Positions 24,967 to 32,494 of a stretch of 37,514 nucleotides of DNA are shown here, in pieces. Origin of the DNA: an uncultured Lachnospiraceae bacterium (GTDB lineage: Bacteria; Bacillota; Clostridia; Lachnospirales; Lachnospiraceae); NCBI GenBank assembly GCA_947566645.1, contig CANOKL010000043.1, positions 1-37,514 of the forward strand, read 5' to 3'. Within the stretch, counting starts at the first letter, position 1. Every line of letters starts with the position of its first letter. Below the pieces are notes generated by a model. That model was given only the letters and a program-made list of their open reading frames with translations, was not told where the DNA came from and ran no database searches. Both the position numbers and the translations under genes were made by a program.

Positions 24967-25059
24967 TTCTGATCTTTCCTGCCGGTCTTTCCTTCTGATC
25001 TTTCCTGCCGGTCTTTCCCTCTGATCTTTCCTGCCGGTCTTTCCTTCTGGCTTTCCTGG
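24967..25059. repeat. 26-bp tandem repeat in the sensor-kinase leader
   Basis: Three consecutive 26-bp units (24967, 24993, 25019; one base differs in the third) and a partial fourth to 25059. On the minus strand they form an A/G-rich stretch in the untranslated region between the permease stop (25125) and the kinase start (24946). Copy number may vary between strains and alter kinase expression. Confidence 0.85.
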
Positions 25060-25124
25060 ACATCTTTGATCCCGAACAGGAAATAAGCCTGCCACTATTC
25101 CAGGCAGACCCATTCCCCATCTAT

Positions 25125-25964
25125 TTATCCTTTTGCCGCTCCTGCAGTTACACCCTTTACAAAGTACTTCTGGAATGCGCAGAAAATCACCAGCGCGGGT
25201 ACAATTGAAATGATTGTCCCTGCGAATACGATATCCCACCGCGCTGAGTACTGGCCTACAAATCCCGCGATCTCAACCGTAATGGTCTTCGCCTTTCCGC
25301 TTGGCAGTACCAGATAAGGCATCAGATAATCATTCCATATGGACAGGCCGTTCAGAATAATCATAGAGCCGGTGCAAGGCCCAAGCAGCGGGAAGGTCAC
25401 CTTCCAGAAGGTCTGAAACGGCGTACATCCGTCAATCATTGCCGCCTCTTCTATCTCAACCGGGATTCCCTTCAGGAAGCTGCAGTAAAGAAGACATCCG
25501 AAGGAAACTGCGCCTGACACACAGCACACAATCGTCCCTGACATATTCCCGAACAGATGGAATATTTTCATCTGTTTAAACAGGGGAAACATATACAGAT
25601 GGAAAGGAATCATCATCCCGGCAAGGAAATAGGTATAGATCAGCGACGTGATCTTACTCTTGCGCCGTTCAATCCCATAAGCCGCCAGCGGTACGATACA
25701 GACAATCAGGATCTCTGAAACAACGGTCATAATAACCGAATTCCTAATGGCTCCTAAAAAGTCGGACTGCTGAAACAGATCCTTAAAATTCTGTATGTAC
25801 AGCGAAGACGGCAGTGCAGCCGGATCCTTTAATATATCCCCGTTACTCTTAAATGCCGAAATCAGCGCAAAAAATACCGGGTAGATAAATAGCAGCGCTA
25901 ACAAAATAACACATACAAACAATACAATATCCCTGATTCTGACTCTCTTTTTCGCCCGTTCCAT
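25125..25964 (-). CDS. Carbohydrate ABC transporter permease (MalG type)
   Basis: 279 aa integral membrane protein of the CUT1 family with about six TM helices. The EAA loop, EIEEAAMIDGCTPFQTFWKVTFPLL, contacts the ATPase. The C-terminus, QKYFVKGVTAGAAKG, is typical of MalG-type subunits. Its ATG follows the stop of the other permease gene with no gap, so the two are translationally coupled. No ATP-binding subunit is encoded in the window; as is common in Firmicutes, a shared MsmK/UgpC-type ATPase elsewhere probably energises it. Inferred cargo: uronate-containing oligosaccharides made by the secreted lyase. Confidence 0.94.
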   Translation of the reverse strand: MERAKKRVRIRDIVLFVCVILLALLFIYPVFFALISAFKSNGDILKDPAALPSSLYIQNFKDLFQQSDFLGAIRNSVIMTVVSEILIVCIVPLAAYGIERRKSKITSLIYTYFLAGMMIPFHLYMFPLFKQMKIFHLFGNMSGTIVCCVSGAVSFGCLLYCSFLKGIPVEIEEAAMIDGCTPFQTFWKVTFPLLGPCTGSMIILNGLSIWNDYLMPYLVLPSGKAKTITVEIAGFVGQYSARWDIVFAGTIISIVPALVIFCAFQKYFVKGVTAGAAKG

Positions 25965-26849
25965 CTACATCTGCACCTCCCTGCTTCTTAAGAATTTCTG
26001 CTGCACTGTATTTAATATAATAATCAAAAACAGAAGCATCATGCCAACCGCAGTTCCGAAGCCCTGCCGTCCCTCGTTAAAGCCGACCTTATATAGTAAG
26101 TATACCAGTGTCTCTGATGTAAAGCCAGGCCCACCGTCTGTCATCACATTAATCTCGTCAAAAACCTTCAGCCCCTTGATAAGGGAAAGGGTAAAATTAA
26201 TCGTAAAGGCCCCGGAAATCAGCGGCACTGTAATGGACTTGAACCTCTGCCATGCACTGGCGCCGTCAATTTCCGCCGCCTCAATCAGCTCCGGCGAAAC
26301 ACTCTGCAGGGATGCCAGGTAGATGATCATATAATATCCTGCCCCCTTCCAGATCAGCACCAGTCCGATCATAAGAAGAGTGAGGGCTGTATTTCCCAGC
26401 CAGTCCTGCTTCCACTCCCCGAGCCCTACATTCTGAAGGAGGGAATTGAAGGTTCCGAAGTTATAATTATACATAATCTTCCATATAAAACCAGATACGA
26501 TCCCGCTGATCAGAACAGGAATATAGAATGCACTTCTGAAAAAATTCTTTCCCCATCTTACATTATCCACCATCAGGGCAAAGGCCAGCGCGCAGGCATT
26601 CTCGAAAAGAGAGATAAATACAGTAAGTATGGCCGTATTTTTCAGTGCATTTCCAAAACGGGCGCTTGTGAAGATCTCCTTGTAATTCGCGAGTCCGATG
26701 AATTTAATATCCGGGCTGATGCCGTCCCAGGATGTAAAGCTGTAGTACACACTGGAAATGGTCGGTATAATCACCCAGAGCGTAAACAGAATAAATGCCG
26801 GTGCGATAAATGCAAATGCCACCTTGTCAAATTTTTTCTTTTTTCCCAT
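25965..26849 (-). CDS. Carbohydrate ABC transporter permease (MalF/UgpA type)
   Basis: 294 aa, six TM helices, starting KVAFAFIAPAFILFTLWVIIPTI..YYSFTSWDG as in MalF/UgpA-type sugar permeases. EAA motif: ELIEAAEIDGASAWQRFKSITVPLIS. It follows the solute-binding lipoprotein gene after a 108-bp gap that carries a hairpin terminator, which should lower permease expression relative to the binding protein. AAAGGAG precedes the ATG. Confidence 0.94.
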   Translation of the reverse strand: MGKKKKFDKVAFAFIAPAFILFTLWVIIPTISSVYYSFTSWDGISPDIKFIGLANYKEIFTSARFGNALKNTAILTVFISLFENACALAFALMVDNVRWGKNFFRSAFYIPVLISGIVSGFIWKIMYNYNFGTFNSLLQNVGLGEWKQDWLGNTALTLLMIGLVLIWKGAGYYMIIYLASLQSVSPELIEAAEIDGASAWQRFKSITVPLISGAFTINFTLSLIKGLKVFDEINVMTDGGPGFTSETLVYLLYKVGFNEGRQGFGTAVGMMLLFLIIILNTVQQKFLRSREVQM

Positions 26850-26865
26850 GAAAAGCTCCTTTTTT

Positions 26866-26917
26866 AAAAAGCCGCAGCACGAAAAAGATTCTGATTGCTT
26901 ATATCCGTGCTGCAGCC
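26866..26917 (-). terminator. Attenuating terminator between binding-protein and permease genes
   Basis: Minus-strand arms GGCTGCAGCACG (26917-26906) and CGTGCTGCGGC (26881-26871) form an 11-bp stem followed by TTTTT. Its position between the lipoprotein and the permeases suggests partial termination or 3' stabilisation, giving more binding protein than permease. Confidence 0.75.
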
Positions 26918-26957
26918 CGTTATTTTCTTATTCCATAATGTTCCAGTATCTTTACTG

Positions 26958-28301
26958 CTATTCGATTCCAACTCCTGTCAGAGGATTAAAGCTTTCCATT
27001 CCAACCTTCCATGTCTTATTCAGCTCATCACAGGCAGAATCAATATCCCTTGTTTCCTGCAATACTTCAATCAGTGTCTTATAGGTAAAGTTTCTGAAAT
27101 CCGGCGGCAGTTCATTATTGCCAGTGCGTCCGTTCCACATCGGTGCCAGGTCGTCTGCTGTATTTGTCGCGTCAACCACCTCCTGGAATACATCTGCTAC
27201 ATCCAGGTCAGGCTCTGCTACTGTGACCGGAACTGCACTCAGCTTCTCACAGTATACCTTGTAATTCTCCGGCTCATAGAAGAATTTCACAAATGCCTCT
27301 GCTGCCGCTTTTTTATCCGGATCCTTCGCTGCCTCTGCAGAGATTGCAAGACCGCCGACACCGCCGCCTCCAACAAGACGAAGTTTTCCGTCCGGGCTCG
27401 GAATCGGGAACCAGCCAATCTCAAAATCCGGCGCCGCAGACTGAATCTGAGAGAACATATGGGTGCCTGAATACATCATAGCTGCCATCCCATTTACCAT
27501 AAATGTCGTAATCTGCGCGTCAGGAGTGGAAGACCATCCGTCCTGCGCATACTGCAGAATCTCCTGAAGCTCCTCAAAAGTCTTCTTAACTGTCTCGTCC
27601 GAAAAATCCTTCGAGCCGTCATAGCAGTGCTCAATAAAGTCCGGATCCTGGCTTAACACCTGGTCGTTATATGCCTTATGGAACCAAAAGCCCATGTGCC
27701 AGATATCCTGTCCGCCTACAACAAGCGGATCCATGTCGCCTTTCTTCTTAATCGTCTCGCACAGCTCGATGAATTCATCATATGTAGCAGGCTCCTTCAG
27801 GCCATTATCATCAAAATACTTCTTATTATAAATAATGCCATTTGTATTCTCTCCTGACAACGGAGCAGTATATACCTTGCCGTCAAACTCTGTTGTGGAC
27901 TTAAACAGACCCACAATCTCATCTGACAGAGGCTCCAGTTTCCCTGCCCTGACATAGATGGCCGTATCTCTCATCTCCATCACATCTGGGAACTCCCCGA
28001 CACTGTCCTTCGTCTTCAGAAATTCACTGTACGCCCCGCCGTTACCCGGCTCAATCGTAACAGTAATGTCCGGATTCTTCTCATTGAACCGGTTAACAAT
28101 CTCATTCATAGATTCCTTGGCGCCTTCATCACCATCTGCAAAAATATAAGTCAGCTCTGTCGAGCCCTTCGACTCTGAACCGCTGTCAGACTTATTATCC
28201 GCTGCATCCTCTCCGCCTGAACTACTATTATCTCCACAGCCCGTTAAGGCTCCAAGTACCATCATACCAGCCAAAAAAGCTGAAATCACTCTTTTCCTCA
28301 T
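26958..28301 (-). CDS. Carbohydrate ABC transporter solute-binding lipoprotein
   Basis: 447 aa from the ATG at 28301, which has AAGGAG 7 nt upstream; an ATG two codons earlier would overlap the ribosome site. Signal peptide with lipobox LGALTGC, lipidated Cys22, then a Ser/Gly/Asp-rich linker. The body is a family 1 binding protein (PF01547/PF13416). It is first in the importer segment, followed by two permeases, the sensor kinase and the regulator. A -10-like TATAAT lies at 28360-28365 with a poor -35, suggesting a promoter that needs an activator. It should capture oligosaccharides released by the lyase outside the cell. Confidence 0.93.
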   Translation of the reverse strand: MRKRVISAFLAGMMVLGALTGCGDNSSSGGEDAADNKSDSGSESKGSTELTYIFADGDEGAKESMNEIVNRFNEKNPDITVTIEPGNGGAYSEFLKTKDSVGEFPDVMEMRDTAIYVRAGKLEPLSDEIVGLFKSTTEFDGKVYTAPLSGENTNGIIYNKKYFDDNGLKEPATYDEFIELCETIKKKGDMDPLVVGGQDIWHMGFWFHKAYNDQVLSQDPDFIEHCYDGSKDFSDETVKKTFEELQEILQYAQDGWSSTPDAQITTFMVNGMAAMMYSGTHMFSQIQSAAPDFEIGWFPIPSPDGKLRLVGGGGVGGLAISAEAAKDPDKKAAAEAFVKFFYEPENYKVYCEKLSAVPVTVAEPDLDVADVFQEVVDATNTADDLAPMWNGRTGNNELPPDFRNFTYKTLIEVLQETRDIDSACDELNKTWKVGMESFNPLTGVGIE

Positions 28302-28423
28302 ATCCATTCTCCTTGTTCATCATTACGGCAGGCCTTCCGTTTTCCTTGTTTATGGCTATATTATAGCAACAAATTATGACAAGAAAAATGCTTTTTTTAA
28401 GCACATTATACAGTTTTTTCAGC

Positions 28424-28465
28424 AATTGGGGACGGGGTATTTTTAAAAATACCCCGTCCCCAATT
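28424..28465. repeat. GGGGACGGGG palindromic repeat, copy C (ends the GH43 gene)
   Basis: A 42-bp perfect palindrome from AATTGGGG to CCCCAATT. The GH43 reading frame (minus strand) runs into it and takes its last residues (LGTGYF) and its TAA stop (28443-28445) from the repeat. It also lies upstream of the binding-protein gene, so it can end the GH43 transcript. Confidence 0.92.
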
Positions 28466-30149
28466 CGAACCAGTCAAAGTCTGCATGTTTCCCGAACCCG
28501 GTCAGATCCTGGCAGCAGATTCCGATCATTGTTCCTGTAAACCATCCTTCTGTGCAGGCCTCGTCGGATAAGAATCCCGCGTCTATCAGCGGCCCGATTT
28601 TCTGAAGTCTGTTTTCTTCATATCCGTAGTAGAACTGCGCCTTCCCGTCTTCTGTCTGAAGGCTGAGATATATTGGTTTCTCAGGCTCCAGGGGAAGATA
28701 TCCGGTCAGGTATTCGTATTTTCTGTTCTCTGCTTTTAGAAGTGTGATGCATTTTCCTGCTTCTTCATCATAGGAAATGTGGAGATACAGGTAGTTGTCT
28801 GTGTCATACATCAGGATCAGGCCTGCCATTTGTTTGAATACTTCTGGCTCGAATTGTATGCAGGCGGCTGCTTTCATCTGATATTCTGTCATCCTGCGGG
28901 CGATCAGCGTCTGCCGGAATCTTGAGGCTAGTCCGCTTCTTCCGTACATCCTGAGCCACCCTGGACGTGCGGTTAAGGAAATGTGGTAATCGTCCATGGG
29001 GACTCTTAGTGACTGGTAATCTGGATGTAATTCTGAAGCATTGAAATCGTCTCTCACCAGTCCGGTCTGTGATTTGCCGCATGCCGGCTTGCGTGCCTGT
29101 TCTGCCTGCGCGGGCTTTGGCGGCTTTGATGATCTGGGCGGCTCTACTTCGCTCTGGGGGGTGTTCCCGCCGCAGTCCAGTACGAGCCATCCGTCTTCTG
29201 TCCATCTCATCTTCTGTATTGCGGTCTCCCGTCCCAGCATGTAACGCCGCTGTCCCGGGAATCTTGCTGCATCGGGCGGATTCTTCATGTCTCTTTTTGC
29301 CGTGCGTCCGCACAGGTGTACGGCATACCATTCGCCTTCTGGTGTCTCCACCAGGTCGCAGTGTCCGCTTTTCTGAAGGAGGATGTCCTCATGATGGCGG
29401 CTGGTGAGAATGGAGTATGCCTCATCTTCTGATTCCCGATTCATAAAGTCTGCCTTGTACATCTCGTAAGGCCCCCATATGCTCCTGGACCGCTGGATTG
29501 TCTGCCCGTGCCCTTCCCCGGTTCCTGTGTCTGCGGAGAAGAGGTAATACCATCCGTTTCTTTTGAAGATGTGCGGTCCCTCCAGAAAGATCCGGTCTGC
29601 CTTATAGATGTCCCCTACGGGTCCGGTCATTTGTCTTTTTACCGGGTCGTATTCCTGGAGCACCAGTCTTCCTGCATACTTTTTGGGAACTCTGTGGTCT
29701 GTGGTCATGCTGACCATGTATTTTCTGCCGTCATCGTCATGGAACAGGGAGGGGTCGAAGCCAAAATTGTTAAGGGGCACAGGTTCTGACCAGGGTCCTG
29801 TAATATCGGACGCTGTGATCAGATAGTTTTCCGTGTCATACATATTGCAGTAAAATGCCTTCACCACCGTGTATGCCAGATAAAATGTCCCCTTGTCATA
29901 AGTCAGGCAGGGAGCCCACACTCCCTGGGAGGGCCCTGTTCCCCGCAGGTCGAACCTGGCAGGGTCATCCAGCGCATAACCGGCAAGCTCCCAGTTTATT
30001 AAGTCCCTGGAATGGTGCAGGCGGATCCCCGGCCACCACTCAAAGGTTGATGTTGCAATGTAATAATCCTCTCCCACACGGATAATGGACGGATCCGGGT
30101 GAAATCCCCGCAGGATTGGGTTTTGTATTTTTCCGTATGAATCGTACAC
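28443..30149 (-). CDS. GH43 family glycoside hydrolase (beta-xylosidase-like), GTG start
   Basis: 568 aa, GTG start with AAGGAG 7 nt upstream, no signal peptide, so cytoplasmic. The five-bladed propeller carries the GH43 triad: Asp19 in GFHPDPS, Asp132 in GFDPSLF and Glu190 in FLEGPHIF. A proline-rich linker (about 335-365) leads to a C-terminal beta-sandwich (GH43_C2-like). The sequence type fits exo-acting beta-xylosidases or alpha-arabinofuranosidases; the specificity cannot be read from sequence. The C-terminus ...FDWFELGTGYF ends inside palindrome copy C; relatives usually end a few residues after FDWF, so the tail is borrowed from the repeat. It probably removes xylose (or arabinose) from imported oligosaccharides. 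Confidence 0.9.
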   Translation of the reverse strand: MYDSYGKIQNPILRGFHPDPSIIRVGEDYYIATSTFEWWPGIRLHHSRDLINWELAGYALDDPARFDLRGTGPSQGVWAPCLTYDKGTFYLAYTVVKAFYCNMYDTENYLITASDITGPWSEPVPLNNFGFDPSLFHDDDGRKYMVSMTTDHRVPKKYAGRLVLQEYDPVKRQMTGPVGDIYKADRIFLEGPHIFKRNGWYYLFSADTGTGEGHGQTIQRSRSIWGPYEMYKADFMNRESEDEAYSILTSRHHEDILLQKSGHCDLVETPEGEWYAVHLCGRTAKRDMKNPPDAARFPGQRRYMLGRETAIQKMRWTEDGWLVLDCGGNTPQSEVEPPRSSKPPKPAQAEQARKPACGKSQTGLVRDDFNASELHPDYQSLRVPMDDYHISLTARPGWLRMYGRSGLASRFRQTLIARRMTEYQMKAAACIQFEPEVFKQMAGLILMYDTDNYLYLHISYDEEAGKCITLLKAENRKYEYLTGYLPLEPEKPIYLSLQTEDGKAQFYYGYEENRLQKIGPLIDAGFLSDEACTEGWFTGTMIGICCQDLTGFGKHADFDWFELGTGYF

Positions 30150-30168
30150 CTCAGTTCTCCTTTCTATT

Positions 30169-30196
30169 TAAATAAAGAACATATTTTTTCTTGCAA
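30169..30196 (-). promoter_or_regulatory. Possible promoter of the GH43 gene
   Basis: Minus-strand TTGCAA (30191-30196) and TATTTA (30169-30174) with a 16-bp spacer, upstream of the GTG at 30149. The match to consensus is moderate. Confidence 0.4.
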
Positions 30197-30229
30197 AAAC
30201 TCGAAATCTCCTATAAAAAAAATTTTACC

Positions 30230-30619
30230 CTGGCACATTTTTTGCCGAACGCGGCCTCCACCCCCATCGGGCAGATCGGAGTCTGTATCTGCTAGGATAT
30301 GCCGTTTCCAGAAAGCGCCCGGAAGCTGAGCCTTTTAGGCGCAGAGCTGATCGTATGCCCAACCTGGGGCTGGGAGGCAATCTACGGCCACGCAAGGGCT
30401 TATGAAAACGGAGTGTACGCAGCGGCAGCCATGGCAGTCCCTTACTGGATGGACATCGAAGGGCTCCGCAGTCCCAGCGAAGCCATAGCTCCTGACGGCA
30501 CAGTCCTTGTCTCGGGAAGCCGGAAAGAAAAAGGCGTTTATCTCTGCGAAATGGATATCAGGGACTGTAAGCCCTACCGGGAACTGCGGCTGGGCGAATT
30601 GGGGACGGGGTATTTTTAA
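30230..30619 (+). pseudogene. Nitrilase/carbon-nitrogen hydrolase remnant
   Basis: In one plus-strand frame the DNA reads ...TPIGQIGVCIC-stop-DMPFPESARKLSLLGAELIVCPTWGWE..., a clear match to the catalytic-cysteine region of the nitrilase superfamily (CN_hydrolase, PF00795), where Cys is normally followed by Tyr/Trp and Asp. A TAG (30293-30295) sits exactly after the catalytic Cys, the N-terminal half (Glu and Lys of the triad) is missing upstream of about 30230, and the 3' end runs into palindrome copy D, which gives the tail LGTGYF and the stop. An ORF from the ATG at 30299 (106 aa) is open but lacks the whole triad and has no ribosome binding site, so it is not a functional gene. Confidence 0.85.
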
Positions 30620-30634
30620 AATTACCCCGTCCCC
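30597..30634. repeat. GGGGACGGGG palindromic repeat, copy D
   Basis: Core 30601-30634 with centre TATTTTTAAAATTA, a hybrid of the two centre types in the window. It supplies the stop of the nitrilase remnant. Copy E begins 10 bp further on, so D and E are adjacent. Confidence 0.9.
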
Positions 30635-30644
30635 GATTTAATTT

Positions 30645-30677
30645 GGGACGGGGCATTTTTAAAATTACCCCGTCCCC
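30645..30677. repeat. GGGGACGGGG palindromic repeat, copy E
   Basis: GGGACGGGG...CCCCGTCCCC with centre CATTTTTAAAATTA and one base worn from the left arm. It supplies the tail LGTG and the TAA stop (30665-30667) of the discoidin-like gene on the minus strand. Confidence 0.88.
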
Positions 30678-31456
30678 AACTTGCCATATACTTCGATCTG
30701 TGTGAGAGCCGGAAAGGGGGATGGCTCTTCTGACTTTTTCATCCGCTCCATCTTAAGGGTGCGGATCTGCTTTGGGTCAAAGGTGATCTCGTGGGGTAAT
30801 GAGCTTTTGTCCATCTCCATCTCTAGTGTGCTTCCGTCTGAGAAGGTGAAGGTTACGGATTTCCACCAGTTGTCGTGGGGGAAGTCCGCCCTGGTATAGA
30901 GGACGATTCTGTCAGTCTCTACGGTTCTTCCGAAGTCCAGGGTGAATTCAGCGTCTTCCTGCATATTGATTCCCCAGGACTGGTACGGCCATTCTCCATG
31001 GCAGTTGTTGACTGTCACTCCGTCTATGGCGTTCTGTGCGGCGAATACGGATTCTCCTCTTGTCTCTACATTTGCGGATGCGTGGGGATAGCAGTTTTTT
31101 ATATTATGCTGGTCGCACACATTAAGAGCCAGGTTCCGGTATGTTTCTGTCTCATATGGCTTTGCTGCCCGGGCGCATAAAAGGTGCCGGTTTCCATGGA
31201 AGGCTTTTGGGGAGAGGTTGATTCTCTTTTCTCCGAAGGGTACCATATAGGTCACATTTCCTGTAATATAGACCAGGGATTTTCCTAAAGCGTCGTCTAC
31301 CTGCAGCCAGAGAAATGCCGGTTCTCCTGACAGTTCCAGGATGATTCTGTCTCCCTGCTCATATTCCTGGCTGTAGACGAGGTTCACTTCCCCGTCTCCT
31401 CTGCTGACTGCTTTTGTCCGCATGTCAGCCCCTAATATTTTCATACATAATTCCAT
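30665..31456 (-). CDS. Cytoplasmic protein with C-terminal discoidin (F5/8C)-like domain
   Basis: 263 aa. AAGGAG lies 5 nt before the ATG. There is no signal peptide or TM segment. The N-terminal about 95 residues look like a beta-sandwich. Residues about 105-258 resemble a discoidin/CBM32 module: NLALN start, ASANVETRGESVFAAQNAIDG, DAEFTLDFGRTVETDRIVLYTR, and ALTQIEVYG end. The family is unknown to me. It sits between kduD and GH43 in the same direction, so a role in the uronate pathway (sugar binding, or a non-obvious enzyme) is likely, but a cytoplasmic carbohydrate-binding-like protein is unusual. The last residues (LGTG) and the stop come from palindrome copy E. Confidence 0.7.
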   Translation of the reverse strand: MELCMKILGADMRTKAVSRGDGEVNLVYSQEYEQGDRIILELSGEPAFLWLQVDDALGKSLVYITGNVTYMVPFGEKRINLSPKAFHGNRHLLCARAAKPYETETYRNLALNVCDQHNIKNCYPHASANVETRGESVFAAQNAIDGVTVNNCHGEWPYQSWGINMQEDAEFTLDFGRTVETDRIVLYTRADFPHDNWWKSVTFTFSDGSTLEMEMDKSSLPHEITFDPKQIRTLKMERMKKSEEPSPFPALTQIEVYGKLGTG

Positions 31457-31483
31457 TTTTTCTCCTTTTGTAACTTCTAAAAC

Positions 31484-31537
31484 ACTTCCGGAAAGTCCTA
31501 ATCATGGCAAAATGAGTTTGGAAGACTTCCCGGAAGT
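31484..31537. terminator. Hairpin between kduD and the discoidin-like gene
   Basis: A 14-bp stem with one mismatch: ACTTCCGGAAAGTC (31484-31497) with GACTTCCCGGAAGT (31524-31537). On the minus strand it follows kduD and is followed by GTTTTAG, a short T-run, so it is a partial terminator or processing site at best. Confidence 0.5.
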
Positions 31538-31606
31538 ATTTTTCAAAATGATGATTCATACTGAGCGGCAGAATTTATTAGCCGCAAGTATAACTATTTT
31601 AAGTAT

Positions 31607-32398
31607 TTACGGCTGCTTTCCAATATAGGCAAGGATTCCTCCGTCCACATAGAGAATGTGGCCGTTTACAAAGTCTGAGGCGTCTGAGGCGAGGAATACG
31701 GCCGGTCCCATAAGATCTTCCGGGGTGCCCCAGCGTGCCTGTGGTGTCTTGGCAACGATGAACTGGTCGAAGGGATGCCTGCTTCCGTCAGCCTGGCGCT
31801 CTCGTAATGGCGCAGTCTGCGGCGTTGCGATGTATCCGGGCCCGATGCCGTTGCACTGGATGTTAAATTCACCGTATTCTGAGCAGATATTTCTCGTCAG
31901 CATCTTGAGTCCGCCTTTTGCTGCTGCATAGGCAGATACGGTCTCTCTTCCCAGCTCGCTCATCATGGAGCAGATGTTAATAATCTTGCCGTGTCCCTTC
32001 TCCTTCATTCCCGGAATTACTGCCTTTGAGACAATGAATGGAGCGTTTAAGTCTACATCAATTACTTTTCTGAACTCTGCCGCTTCCATTTCCAGCATAG
32101 GCTTCCTCATGATGATTCCAGCATTATTCACAAGGATGTCGATCACTCCGACCTCCTCCTTAATCCGGGCCACCATTTCTTTTACCTGATTCTCGTCTGT
32201 GACATCGCATACATATCCGTGTGCCTGAATCCCCTTTTCCTGATAGGACTGAAGCCCTTTTTCAACCTTCTCCTGTGAGAGGTCATTGAAGCAGATGACT
32301 GCCCCGGCCTGGGCATATGCTGTTGCGATTGCGAATCCGATCCCATAGGATGCTCCTGTAACAAGTGCCACCTTTCCTTCCAGTGAAAAATTTACCAT
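31607..32398 (-). CDS. kduD: 2-deoxy-D-gluconate 3-dehydrogenase-type SDR (KduD)
   Basis: 263 aa from the ATG at 32398 (MVNFSLEGK), which has AAGGAGG upstream; the frame is open 60 nt further. Classical short-chain dehydrogenase: the cofactor loop TGASYGIG (14-21), NNAG (91-94), and catalytic Ser144, Tyr157 and Lys161. It reduces 2,5-diketo-3-deoxygluconate (DKII) to KDG. The C-terminus DGGILAYIGKQP is the type seen in kdu-linked enzymes; gluconate 5-dehydrogenases look similar. It follows kduI by 96 bp; that gap carries a 42-nt element also found before the AraC gene. Confidence 0.88.
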   Translation of the reverse strand: MVNFSLEGKVALVTGASYGIGFAIATAYAQAGAVICFNDLSQEKVEKGLQSYQEKGIQAHGYVCDVTDENQVKEMVARIKEEVGVIDILVNNAGIIMRKPMLEMEAAEFRKVIDVDLNAPFIVSKAVIPGMKEKGHGKIINICSMMSELGRETVSAYAAAKGGLKMLTRNICSEYGEFNIQCNGIGPGYIATPQTAPLRERQADGSRHPFDQFIVAKTPQARWGTPEDLMGPAVFLASDASDFVNGHILYVDGGILAYIGKQP

Positions 32399-32424
32399 TT
32401 TGTTTTCCTCCTTCATTATGAATT

Positions 32425-32466
32425 GTATAGTCTGCCGGACAAAATCTGCCCGCCTCACAGGGGCAT
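32425..32466 (-). promoter_or_regulatory. 42-nt leader element, copy 1 (before kduD)
   Basis: On the minus strand this runs ATGCCCCTGTGAGGCGG...GTCCGG...TATAC and matches 34861-34902 (plus strand, before the AraC gene) at 34 of 42 positions by hand alignment, without gaps; most differences are transitions. Just upstream GGGCAT (32479-32474) can pair with the ATGCCC of the element. It could be a protein-binding leader, a structured RNA element or a dispersed repeat. Confidence 0.55.
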
Positions 32467-32494
32467 GAATTGTGGGATGCCCTCTGTGTATTTT

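Noticed and set aside
24967..25059. Tandem repeat considered as a CRISPR array
   Set aside because: The units are directly contiguous with no spacers, and no cas genes are present.
28389..28405. TGCTT/AAGCA hairpin after GH43 as a terminator
   Set aside because: The 5-bp stem in an A/T run is not convincing; palindrome copy C at the GH43 stop is the better candidate.
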